The position numbers were made by a program, and so were the translations under genes. From contig DDFH01000008.1 in NCBI GenBank assembly GCA_002337085.1, positions 10,349-74,348 on the forward strand: a stretch of DNA of 64,000 bases. The letters are read 5' to 3'. The DNA comes from Hyphomonadaceae bacterium UBA1933. Lineage in GTDB: Bacteria; Pseudomonadota; Alphaproteobacteria; Caulobacterales; Aquidulcibacteraceae. Every line of letters starts with the position of its first letter. The first letter of the stretch is position 1. The notes under the pieces were generated by a model. It was not told the origin of the DNA, ran no database searches, and was given only the letters and a program-made list of their open reading frames with translations. Below are positions 34,268 through 42,931 of this stretch, in pieces.

Positions 34268-35460
34268 TTATCCGCAATCTCAATTTGCGAAACATTATCT
34301 AGCCCACGAACAACCACCATTCCCCGGTTATTCTTCACAACGGTTGTTAGTATTTTTAGATATTTAATATGGCTATCTGGGTTGCGGGCTAATATCTGAC
34401 CATCAAATGAAAATGCATCGAATCTATATTGCGGCATATTGGGGACAATTAGTTTGTCAACTGGCCCAGTTAGAATTGCACCAAACACAGCTTTTACGCT
34501 TGGCCTAATTGTTGAAACCAATTCATAAACTTTTGAAACTGGATAATTTTCATATTCCATTATTTCCAAAATTATATTTATATTCTCGCTTTCACGAATA
34601 TGGTTTAAAACTGGGATAATTTTACCTCTTGTTACCATTGCATTTAAAACAGCAAATGAGAACGGTATATAAATAAGATTTAAATCACCACCAAATCGCA
34701 AAAATTTCTGGAAACCAATTTCAAAATTGGCATATTCAATTTGCTCACGAGTATTAGTCGGCAAATTGACCATATCTTTAAACAATAGTTGTTTTCCATG
34801 CGGTAATTCAAAAATTCTGGGTGCAAAACGATACCCAATAACTTTTTGATTTTTTGTTTGATAGAATGGCTCTAATGAAGAATCCACAATAAAGCGATTA
34901 TCAATTGTTACCTCATTTATTGATGGGGCTTCCTCTTTTTTCTCTTCATTTAGATAATTATCATTATTGGCAATTTTCTTATTGATTTTACTATAATTCA
35001 GCTTCTTCATTTGGATTCGTGCAACCAAATCCACACTTACTGCGGCAACAGGCATATTTTCAGGCCAAAATGCGCCGATAAAATGCTGCATAGTCTGTAT
35101 ATAGATTTCTTTACATGCAGCAGCAGAACCAATTAAGCTTAGTGTTGGTATGTACAATATCGCACCACACTCATTCGCAGCCATACACCAATTTGGGGCT
35201 TGGAATTTTTTTGAAAAAGTCTGATTGATATATTCGAAAACAGCCTCTCGTTTATGCGGCCATTTCTCACCTAACTTTTTCGATAATAGTGTAAAATCAA
35301 TATAAAAAACCTGTCCATATTGATTTAAGTTTTGCCGGCCAAGGCGCATGGCAACCTTTGCGTCAACATACTCGATGTTAACTGCATCACTTGCAATCTC
35401 TTCTTCAACAAATAAATCTGTATCAGTTGTTGGTGATAATTTTAATAATTCAACCGGCAT
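34234..35460 (-). CDS. Degenerate GGDEF-EAL-like protein
   Basis: A 408-residue soluble protein. Residues 190-408 follow the EAL fold: LEPFYQTKNQKVIGYRFAPR aligns with the start of EAL domains, where GyEALlR is replaced by GYRFAPR (209-215). NINIILEIMEYENYP aligns with the lvlEitE strand. MVVVRGLDNVSQIEIADKLG aligns with viAEGVEt..q...l..lG, but the catalytic Glu is lost, and the DDFG motif is not found. Residues 45-160 may be a vestigial GGDEF fold (VFYIDFTLLSKKLGEKW; AANECGAILYIP). A strong GGAGGAG ribosome site precedes the ATG. Phosphodiesterase activity is not expected. Confidence 0.65.
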   Translation of the reverse strand: MPVELLKLSPTTDTDLFVEEEIASDAVNIEYVDAKVAMRLGRQNLNQYGQVFYIDFTLLSKKLGEKWPHKREAVFEYINQTFSKKFQAPNWCMAANECGAILYIPTLSLIGSAAACKEIYIQTMQHFIGAFWPENMPVAAVSVDLVARIQMKKLNYSKINKKIANNDNYLNEEKKEEAPSINEVTIDNRFIVDSSLEPFYQTKNQKVIGYRFAPRIFELPHGKQLLFKDMVNLPTNTREQIEYANFEIGFQKFLRFGGDLNLIYIPFSFAVLNAMVTRGKIIPVLNHIRESENINIILEIMEYENYPVSKVYELVSTIRPSVKAVFGAILTGPVDKLIVPNMPQYRFDAFSFDGQILARNPDSHIKYLKILTTVVKNNRGMVVVRGLDNVSQIEIADKLGAVFSCVRT

Positions 35461-35555
35461 GATTTACTCCTCCGGTATTACAGTATTGCGGAATGCTAAA
35501 TAAATTATATCAATTATATCTCAAACTTTAGATAATATTTAGTAAATCCTCGTTC

Positions 35556-36683
35556 TTAAGAAGAGCCAATGCCACCAGACAGCGGTTTTTGCACGCCTGT
35601 AGTTTCAGGAAATGAAATCGGAAGCCCTAATACAGAGCGAGCTGCAAGAAATGCAAAGCATTCCGCCTCAACAGCATCCCCCCTAAGCCCAATTTCATCA
35701 GCATCAATAATATTGGTTTTTGTTATTGCCTTGATATCTTCAACAAGTTTTGGATTTTTCCGTCCACCACCTGCAACGACAAGCGTTGTGGGACGTTTTT
35801 CAAATAAATCTAGCCCTTTGTTTATGGCTTGCGCCACAAGCGAAGATAATGTTGCACAACCATCCTCAAGGGATAGCCCAGAAACAATTTTTGCACTATA
35901 ATCATAGCGATCCAGTGACTTTGGATATGGTTGACCAAACCAAGCATCGGACAAAACCATATCAATTATATTTTGATGAACTTTGCCAGCCTTCGCAAAT
36001 TCACCATTTTCATCATATTTTCCTTTATTGTGAAGCTCTACCCATTCATTAATTGGGCCGTTGGCGGGGCCGCAATCAAATGCCGCCAATTTATCAATAT
36101 CACCGTTTTCGCCACCCCAATAGGTTAGGTTGGCAACGCCACCCAAATTTAAAACCGCCGCAGGGGCGTTGATTCGTGCATATTTCAACATTGCAGCATG
36201 ATAAATTGGCGCAAGTGGCGCACCCTGCCCGCCATGTTTCACATCATTTGTTCGGAAATCATATATTGTTTTTATTCCCGTCATCTTTGCCAGTTTTTCA
36301 CCGTCAAGCAATTGTAGGGTTTTACCATAATTATCATTTTTTGGCGGTATATGGAGAACTGTTAATCCATGACCACCAACAAAACTAATATCAGAAGGTT
36401 TCATATTAGCTTGTTTTAATAAGGCATTGATTGCATTTGCATAAATTTCAGTAATTGTCTCAGTAGCCAAGGTAAAAATTTCGGGAGCTTGCCCATTAAA
36501 TTGCCATCTAAGAGCCGCCTGAACTGCGTCCGCTAAAATTGTTCTTTTTTCTTCCGAATAAGGAACAAGAGCATATTCGCCAAGTTCAATAACTTTATGA
36601 CCATCTGTCTTTATCATGGCAACATCGGCATAGCCATCAAGCGCCGTTCCTGTCATTAATCCTATTGACCAGAAAGATTGCAC
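35556..36683 (-). CDS. anmK: Anhydro-N-acetylmuramic acid kinase
   Basis: AnmK opens and phosphorylates 1,6-anhydro-MurNAc released by lytic transglycosylases, feeding it back into peptidoglycan synthesis. The N-terminal phosphate-binding motif is GLMTGTALDGYAD; GGHGLTVLHIPP, YDFRTNDVKHGGQGAPLAP and VAGGGRKNP follow. The start is taken as the GTG at 36683 because GGGG sits six bases upstream and the protein (375 residues) then has the family's short N-terminus. A longer frame from a TTG at 36767 adds 28 residues with no family match. Divergent from tyrS. Confidence 0.93.
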   Translation of the reverse strand: MQSFWSIGLMTGTALDGYADVAMIKTDGHKVIELGEYALVPYSEEKRTILADAVQAALRWQFNGQAPEIFTLATETITEIYANAINALLKQANMKPSDISFVGGHGLTVLHIPPKNDNYGKTLQLLDGEKLAKMTGIKTIYDFRTNDVKHGGQGAPLAPIYHAAMLKYARINAPAAVLNLGGVANLTYWGGENGDIDKLAAFDCGPANGPINEWVELHNKGKYDENGEFAKAGKVHQNIIDMVLSDAWFGQPYPKSLDRYDYSAKIVSGLSLEDGCATLSSLVAQAINKGLDLFEKRPTTLVVAGGGRKNPKLVEDIKAITKTNIIDADEIGLRGDAVEAECFAFLAARSVLGLPISFPETTGVQKPLSGGIGSS

Positions 36684-36790
36684 ATTTTTCCCCTTAATTA
36701 TGCCATAAAGCCCTTTAAAAAAGGCTTTGTCTTTGTTAATGCCAACATCTAAATTTAAACTAACCAACTAATTAGAGGTATTTGATTAAA

Positions 36791-38074
36791 ATGTCATCGC
36801 AAAACACCACCATAATTTCTGATTTCAAGCCAAAGTCGGCTTTCATCAATATGATTATGGAACGTGGACATTATTATCAATCTTCCGACCTTGAGGGCCT
36901 TGATAAGATTGCCCTTGAAGCCGAGCAAGGTAAACGCGAATTAGTTGGCTATATTGGTTATGACTGCACCGCACCTAGCCTTCATGTCGGTTCACTGACC
37001 CAAATAATGTTTCAACGCCGTTTTCAACAGTGCGGTGGTAAGCCTATTACCTTAATGGGCTCAGGCACAACACGAATTGGCGATCCATCATTTAAAAACG
37101 AGGCGCGCCCAGTTTTAACTCTTGAAAAAATTGAAGAAAATAAACGCGGCATTCAAAAAGTATTTGATAAATTAATTGATTTTTCAAATGGCAAAGCCTT
37201 GATGGTTGATAATATTGAATGGCTTGAAAAAGTTTCATGGCTTGAAATGCTTTCAGAAATTGGTCGCCATTTCACCGTCAATAAAATGATTGCTTTGGAA
37301 ATTGTAAAACGTCGCCTTGACGATGAAATTCCGATAACTTTCCTTGAATTCAATTACATGCTTTTACAAGCCTATGATTTCCTTGAGCTTTCGCGCCGTT
37401 ACGGTTGTGTATTGCAAATGGGTGGTTCTGACCAATGGGGGAATATTATTCAAGGTGTTGAACTTTGCCGCCGCGTTGATAACCGTGAGGTTTTTGGCGT
37501 AACACAGCCACTTTTAATGAATTCAGCTGGTCAAAAAATGGGTAAAACTGTTTCTGGCGCTGTATGGCTTGACGGTGACCTGCTTCCAAGTTTTGATTTC
37601 TGGCAATATTGGCGTAATGTTGATGACGCCGATGTTGGTAAATTATTACGACTATTTACTGAATTACCGCTTGATGAAATCAAACGCCTAGAAGCACTTC
37701 AAGGCGCAGAAATAAATGAGGCAAAGAAAATACTTGCTAATGAAATAACTACATTACTTCATGGTAGAGATGCCGCAAATAGCGCTTTATCAGCGGCGCA
37801 GGCACAATTTACGTCACAAGGTGGTGATACGTCTGGTTTACCAACTATCGATCTTGAAATTGAAAGCGACCTAAGCATTGCGGCACTTTTCGTTAAAGCA
37901 GGCCTTTTTGCATCAAATTCAGAAGCAAAAAAAGCCGCTGCAAACAATAGCGTAAGCATTGATGACGTTAAAATAAATGATGTTACCTCGCCTGCCACAG
38001 CTATATTTGATGCTAAAGACAGTGTAAAATTATCTTCAAGCAAAAAGAAACACATTATTGTCAAGAAAAAATGA
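36791..38074 (+). CDS. tyrS: Tyrosine-tRNA ligase
   Basis: A class I synthetase charging tRNA-Tyr. 427 residues. The HIGH-like motif is HVGSL in YDCTAPSLHVGSLTQ. The tyrosine-binding segment is VLQMGGSDQWGNI, and the KMSKS-like motif is KMGKTVSGAVWLD. A C-terminal S4 domain occupies about the last 70 residues. The ATG at 36791 is 12 bases from AGAGG, which is long; a TTG at 36782 is closer and could also be used. Followed by bcp after 23 bases, likely cotranscribed. Confidence 0.95.
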   Translation: MSSQNTTIISDFKPKSAFINMIMERGHYYQSSDLEGLDKIALEAEQGKRELVGYIGYDCTAPSLHVGSLTQIMFQRRFQQCGGKPITLMGSGTTRIGDPSFKNEARPVLTLEKIEENKRGIQKVFDKLIDFSNGKALMVDNIEWLEKVSWLEMLSEIGRHFTVNKMIALEIVKRRLDDEIPITFLEFNYMLLQAYDFLELSRRYGCVLQMGGSDQWGNIIQGVELCRRVDNREVFGVTQPLLMNSAGQKMGKTVSGAVWLDGDLLPSFDFWQYWRNVDDADVGKLLRLFTELPLDEIKRLEALQGAEINEAKKILANEITTLLHGRDAANSALSAAQAQFTSQGGDTSGLPTIDLEIESDLSIAALFVKAGLFASNSEAKKAAANNSVSIDDVKINDVTSPATAIFDAKDSVKLSSSKKKHIIVKKK

Positions 38075-38097
38075 TAACAAAATTACGGGAGCAATAA

Positions 38098-38562
38098 ATG
38101 ACACTTAATATCGGCGATACCGCACCAACATTCAAACTACCTGCTGACAACGGCGTTGATTTTGATTTATCAGCGCAAAAAGGCAAAAAGGTTGTTATCT
38201 ATTTTTATCCAAAAGATGACACTTCTGGCTGCACTTCGGAGGCAATTCAATTCTCTGAAAACGTTTCTGAATTTGCAGCTTTAAACACAATTATTGTTGG
38301 TATTTCAAAAGACAGCGTAAAAAGCCATGATAAATTCAAAGCCAAACATGATTTAAAAGTTATTTTGGCTTCGGATGAGGAATTAAAGGTTCAGACAGAA
38401 TACGGTGTCTGGGTTGAAAAATCCATGTATGGTAAAAAATATATGGGTACTGAACGCGCAACATTTTTATTAGATGAAAACCTTAAAATTGCCCAAATTT
38501 GGCGCAAAGTTAAAGTTACTGGACATGTTCAGGAAGTTTTAAAGGCAATTAAAGAGATTTAA
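38098..38562 (+). CDS. bcp: Peroxiredoxin of the Bcp/PrxQ type, single cysteine
   Basis: A 154-residue thiol peroxidase. The peroxidatic site is FYPKDDTSGCTSEAIQF. Many Bcp proteins have a resolving Cys five residues after the first (GCTKEAC); here that position is Ile, and the whole protein has only one Cys. It must therefore work as a 1-Cys peroxiredoxin, resolved by an external thiol. A ribosome site (GGGAG) precedes the ATG. Probably in one transcript with tyrS. Confidence 0.92.
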   Translation: MTLNIGDTAPTFKLPADNGVDFDLSAQKGKKVVIYFYPKDDTSGCTSEAIQFSENVSEFAALNTIIVGISKDSVKSHDKFKAKHDLKVILASDEELKVQTEYGVWVEKSMYGKKYMGTERATFLLDENLKIAQIWRKVKVTGHVQEVLKAIKEI

Positions 38563-38650
38563 TCTGTATAAATCCGAAAATTTTTATTTTTAGCTTGCCT
38601 AAATTATCAAATTTTGGGAAGCACAGGTTTTAAAATCGAAAGGTCTAAAT

Positions 38651-39271
38651 ATGTGGGGACGCAAAAAAGAAAAAGCAACTATTGTTGAAATGCCAACTCC
38701 TGAGGCTACTCCTGCACCGGTCGTTGTTAAAAAACCAACCTCGGTAATCGCAAGCGATGTAAAAATACTTGGTTCAATCATTTCTGGTAGCGACCTCGTA
38801 GTAGAAGGTGCTGTTGAAGGTGACATTCGTTGCGGACTTTTCACGCTAGGAAGAGACGGCATTGTATCAGGTAATGTTGTTGCGGAAACAGCGACAGTTC
38901 GTGGTAAAATCACTGGTAATGTAACTGCACGCACAATAATGCTTGCTGGTAATGGCGCTATTGAAGGCGACCTTACACATAGCGTTCTTATTATCGAAGA
39001 AGGTGGCATGTTTGAAGGTCGCTCAAAACGCGTTGCCGACCCACTTTCTGAAGAAACCTTAGCAATCGAAGACAAGGTCGTTAGCGAAGAAGCAAAGCCA
39101 AAAACTAAAAAAGCAACTAAAGCTAAAGCCGAAAAAAAGGTTGAAGAAAATTCCGTCGAAATAGATGATGCTACTCAAGAAAAAACCGAAGTAGAAGCTG
39201 AAACCGAAGCTAAAGAAAATACTGAAGAAGTTGCAATTTCAAAAGAATTAAAAGAGGCATTTGCCGTTTAG
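38651..39271 (+). CDS. Bactofilin
   Basis: A 206-residue cytoskeletal protein that polymerises without nucleotides and often organises wall enzymes. The right-handed beta-helix (about residues 35-125) shows SVIASDVKILGSIISGSDLV, VEGAVEGDIRC, VSGNVVAETATVRGKITGNV and IEGDLTHSVLIIEEGGMFEG. An acidic/basic low-complexity tail follows (lysine- and glutamate-rich, about 80 residues), longer than in many bactofilins. Own terminator downstream. No M23 peptidase partner is adjacent. Confidence 0.9.
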   Translation: MWGRKKEKATIVEMPTPEATPAPVVVKKPTSVIASDVKILGSIISGSDLVVEGAVEGDIRCGLFTLGRDGIVSGNVVAETATVRGKITGNVTARTIMLAGNGAIEGDLTHSVLIIEEGGMFEGRSKRVADPLSEETLAIEDKVVSEEAKPKTKKATKAKAEKKVEENSVEIDDATQEKTEVEAETEAKENTEEVAISKELKEAFAV

Positions 39272-39294
39272 ATTCAACAAAATATATTTATAAA

Positions 39295-39320
39295 AGCCTC
39301 CGAGATTCGGGGGCTTTTTT
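39295..39320 (+). terminator. Terminator after the bactofilin gene
   Basis: A 9-bp stem AGCCTCCGA/TCGGGGGCT (one G-T pair) with loop GAT and a TTTTTT tail. It ends next to the prfB stop at 39322 and may also work weakly for prfB. Confidence 0.85.
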
Positions 39321-39321
39321 A

Positions 39322-40431
39322 TTAATCTTCGGAATGTCCCACTTTTTGCGCCAAGGCGGCCGCCATAAAGGCATCTAAATCCCCATCCAAGACGCCTTGT
39401 GTATCGGATGTTTCAACATTGGTCCTAAGATCTTTAACCATTTGATATGGCTGTAAAACATAAGAACGAATTTGATGCCCCCAGCCAATATCGGTTTTAT
39501 TATCCTCTACGACCTGGCTTGCCGCCTCACGCTTTTGCAATTCAAGTTCGTATAGACGCGCCCTTAGCATATTCCATGCAATCTCACGGTTACGATGTTG
39601 CGATCTGTCTTGTTGCGAAGCAGCGACTATACCAGTTGGAATGTGCGTAATACGAACGGCAGAATCAGTTTTGTTAATATGCTGCCCACCTGCACCAGAT
39701 GCACGATATGTATCAATCCGCACATCTTTTTCCTGAACATCAACCTCAATATTATCATCAATAACGGGATAAACCCAAACACTTACAAATGAGGTATGGC
39801 GGCGCGCATTAGAATCAAATGGCGATATTCGCACCAAACGATGCACCCCCGCCTCTGTCTTTAGCCAACCATAGGCATTAAGACCCTTTATAAGCAATGT
39901 AGCCGACTTTATGCCCGCTTCTTCACCGGCATTCTCATCGACATACTCAACTTCATAACCAGATGCAGTAGCCCAACGTGAATACATCCGCAGCAACATA
40001 GAAGCCCAATCACAGCTTTCAGTACCACCCGCACCGGCATTGATTTCGATATAGCAATCATTGCCATCCGCTTCACCAGATAAAAGTGCTTGAATTTCTG
40101 CCTTACTTGCATGCTGTTTTGCATTTTCAAGGTTTAACTGTGCCTCATTAATTAGGTCTTCATCACCCTCTAAATCGGCAAGTTCGGCAAGTTCAATATT
40201 ATCATTCAATTCACGTTCCAATGACGTAATTTCATCAATTGAAATTTGAATTTTGTTTTTTTCACGCATTAAAGCCTGTGCCTTTTGCGGGCTATCCCAA
40301 AAATCTTGGGTCTGGCTAAGTGCTTCTAGCTCATCAAATCTGCGTGTTGCCTCATCCCAATTAAGGCGTTTGCGCAATAAATTGATAGATTTAGATATAT
40401 CTGCTTTCAAAGCCTCGATTTCGGCTCGCAT
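39322..40431 (-). CDS. prfB: Peptide chain release factor 2
   Basis: RF2 ends translation at UGA and UAA. 369 residues. The codon-recognition loop RISPFDSNARRHTSF has the RF2-specific SPF tripeptide, and the catalytic loop is SGAGGQHINKTDSAVR with GGQ. The reading frame is continuous through the position where many prfB genes carry a UGA-dependent +1 frameshift, so that autoregulation is absent. The ATG at 40431 follows GGGG by six bases. It lies after mrcA on the same strand. Confidence 0.96.
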   Translation of the reverse strand: MRAEIEALKADISKSINLLRKRLNWDEATRRFDELEALSQTQDFWDSPQKAQALMREKNKIQISIDEITSLERELNDNIELAELADLEGDEDLINEAQLNLENAKQHASKAEIQALLSGEADGNDCYIEINAGAGGTESCDWASMLLRMYSRWATASGYEVEYVDENAGEEAGIKSATLLIKGLNAYGWLKTEAGVHRLVRISPFDSNARRHTSFVSVWVYPVIDDNIEVDVQEKDVRIDTYRASGAGGQHINKTDSAVRITHIPTGIVAASQQDRSQHRNREIAWNMLRARLYELELQKREAASQVVEDNKTDIGWGHQIRSYVLQPYQMVKDLRTNVETSDTQGVLDGDLDAFMAAALAQKVGHSED

Positions 40432-40453
40432 AAAAAACCCCATTAAGCCATAG

Positions 40454-42781
40454 CTATTCTATAACTTCATCTTTCGCAACAACGCCAACTTTTGATTTTC
40501 CATCAGCAGCGTTAGTAGTGGTCTTTTTACCACCATTACGAGATGAGCTAGATTGCAAATTAGCAAGAATGTTCAAACGTTCTTCTGCGCCAATTTCATC
40601 AAGAACTTCTTTTGTTGGAACAAATTGTTCAATTGGCTTATCTTTAAGCATTGCTTCCATATAAGCCCTAAATATTGGCGCTGAAACAACACCGCCTGCC
40701 GCACCACTTGCAATTGTTTTCGGACGATCATAACCGACATAAACGCCAGTTGCATATGATGGCGTATAACCAATAAACCATGCATCTTTATAATCGTTGG
40801 TGGTGCCAGTTTTACCAGCGACAGGGTGGCTAAATTGTGCGGCACGCCCAGTACCGCTGGTCACAACTTCACGCATGATAGTCACCATTTCCCATGCAGT
40901 GCGCGGCGAAATAACCTGCGTTCCATTTGGTTCAATATGTGGTGGTTGGGCATTTGGATCAAATGCAACATCACAATCAGAACAGGTTCTTCTATCGGCA
41001 CGCCAAACGGTTTTACCGCGCATATCCTGAAGTCTATCAAAATAAACCGGTGGCACATAACGACCACCATTCGGGAATACTGCAAAGCCTGATGTCATAC
41101 GTAAAACGGTGGTTTCACCTGCACCTAATGCCATTGTCAAATCATTTGGCAAATCATCGTAAACACCAAAGCGGCGGGCATAATCGGCGATGCGGCGCAT
41201 ACCAATACGGCGCGCAATACGAACCGTTACTGTGTTCCGCGAAAGAACCAAACCTTGCTTAAGCGTAATAACACCATAATAGCGTCTGTCAGAGTTTTCA
41301 GGCCCCCAACCCCCACCAGTAATTTTAGAATCTGAAATTTTGGTTTCAGGCGTCATGCCATTTTCAAGTGCTGCTGCATATATAAATGGCTTAACAGTAG
41401 AACCAACCTGACGCTTTGCCTGCGTGGCACGGTTAAAACCTGAATCATCGGCATCATAACCACCCGCCATTGCAATAACGGCCCCCGTATGAACATTCAG
41501 AGAAACTAGAGCACCTTGTAAGTTTTGCGAACGCAATAATTGATATGTTTTAGCATCAAGACGGTTGACCCAAACAATTTGGCCATCATCTAATGCTTTA
41601 CCGGAACGATACGCCCAATCCTTATCAGCTTGTGGGATTAAGAATTTCTCGCCGGTTTGCAATCCATAATTTTGCCCACCATCCAAAACAACCGCCAGCC
41701 GAGAAGCAGGATCAGGGCGCCAATATTTTGCACGGGCTAGTTTGTCTTTCCATTGGTCGTCAAGGGTTAGGATACCAACCGCACCCTTAAAGCCACGCAT
41801 ACGTGTTGGGTTCATGCGGTCAAGGCCAGCCTGCAACGCTGCACGAGCCGCCTTTTGTGCATCTAATTCAACAGTAGTTGAAATAATGAACCCTTTATTA
41901 TAAGGCGCACCTTTACCAAAGCGACGAATTAGGTCGCGACGAACCTCTTCAACAAATTCACCCGCATCACTATTAGTCCAAGAACCACGAGGATGAGGCT
42001 GATAATCTATTGGGTCTTTCTTTGCTTCTTCGCCCTGTTGCGCGGTAATAAAGCCATTTGCAACCATTCTTGAAATAACCCAATTACGACGTGCAAGCGC
42101 ACGGTCAGGATGTTTAACCGGATTATAGTTATTTGGCGCTTTTGGAAGAGTGCCAAGATATGCAGCCTGTGAAATGCTTACGTCACGTACGCTTTTCTGA
42201 AAATATGTTTGTGACGCTGCCTCAACGCCATACGATCTAAAGCCAAGGAAAATCTGATTAAGATAGATTTCCATAATTTGGTCTTTTGTAAGAATTTCTT
42301 CAATACGAACAGAAATAAGTGCTTCTTGAATTTTTGTTATATATTTATCAAGACCACGTTTTTGATTGCCATCAGGAATAAGCACGTTTTCGGCAACCTG
42401 TTGCGTGATTGTTGACGCACCCTGCATGCGACGCCCTTCACCAATCGTTGTGATATTATATATCATAGCCCTAGCGATACCCATGGGATCAACGCCATTA
42501 TGGCTATAAAAATCTTTGTCTTCCGCCGCCATAAAAGCAGCAATCACATGGTTGGGAATTTTTTCAAGTGGCATATAAGCACGGGTTTCAAGCGCAAAAG
42601 AGCCAATTTGCTTTCCTTCAGCAGAATAGACACTTGATGAAACATTTGGTTTATAATCGGCCAATTTTTGGTGATCAGGCAATGTTGAAAGCGATAATGA
42701 CAATAATATCGCAGCAACAACAACGCCGATAGCAATTCCGGCAAGTATAATAACGCCTAGTAATTTTTTAAAAAAGCGCAT
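40454..42781 (-). CDS. mrcA: Penicillin-binding protein 1A (bifunctional)
   Basis: A membrane-anchored glycosyltransferase and transpeptidase for peptidoglycan. 775 residues from the ATG at 42781 (MRFFKKLLGV), then one membrane segment. The glycosyltransferase has AAEDKDFYSHNGVDP with the catalytic Glu, and GASTITQQVAENV. The transpeptidase has GSTVKPFIYAAALE (SxxK), SRNTVT (SxN) and VAGKTGTTNDYKDAW (KTG). An OB-like insert lies between the domains, as in PBP1a. A longer frame to 42874 adds 31 basic residues without support. Order amiC-mrcA-prfB is conserved in the group. Confidence 0.96.
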   Translation of the reverse strand: MRFFKKLLGVIILAGIAIGVVVAAILLSLSLSTLPDHQKLADYKPNVSSSVYSAEGKQIGSFALETRAYMPLEKIPNHVIAAFMAAEDKDFYSHNGVDPMGIARAMIYNITTIGEGRRMQGASTITQQVAENVLIPDGNQKRGLDKYITKIQEALISVRIEEILTKDQIMEIYLNQIFLGFRSYGVEAASQTYFQKSVRDVSISQAAYLGTLPKAPNNYNPVKHPDRALARRNWVISRMVANGFITAQQGEEAKKDPIDYQPHPRGSWTNSDAGEFVEEVRRDLIRRFGKGAPYNKGFIISTTVELDAQKAARAALQAGLDRMNPTRMRGFKGAVGILTLDDQWKDKLARAKYWRPDPASRLAVVLDGGQNYGLQTGEKFLIPQADKDWAYRSGKALDDGQIVWVNRLDAKTYQLLRSQNLQGALVSLNVHTGAVIAMAGGYDADDSGFNRATQAKRQVGSTVKPFIYAAALENGMTPETKISDSKITGGGWGPENSDRRYYGVITLKQGLVLSRNTVTVRIARRIGMRRIADYARRFGVYDDLPNDLTMALGAGETTVLRMTSGFAVFPNGGRYVPPVYFDRLQDMRGKTVWRADRRTCSDCDVAFDPNAQPPHIEPNGTQVISPRTAWEMVTIMREVVTSGTGRAAQFSHPVAGKTGTTNDYKDAWFIGYTPSYATGVYVGYDRPKTIASGAAGGVVSAPIFRAYMEAMLKDKPIEQFVPTKEVLDEIGAEERLNILANLQSSSSRNGGKKTTTNAADGKSKVGVVAKDEVIE

Positions 42782-42931
42782 TTGCAACCCGTATTTCAAA
42801 CTTTGCCGAAATTTAAATGGTTTCCATTTTACAAGAAACTGATTTGGCTTATGGCTTTTGCCACGTTGTTTCAAGTCTATAAAGCACAGAATTACAGACT
42901 ATTATGTCTATATAGACCATCAAAATGATGA

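Noticed and set aside
36684..36767. N-terminal extension of AnmK from a TTG at 36767
   Set aside because: A GTG at 36683 has a well-spaced GGGG site and gives the family's usual N-terminus.
38599..39075. Frame antisense to the bactofilin gene
   Set aside because: Repetitive Ser/Pro/Thr translation is a by-product of beta-helix coding on the other strand.
42782..42874. 31-residue basic extension of PBP1a
   Set aside because: No homology; the ATG at 42781 directly precedes the usual membrane anchor.
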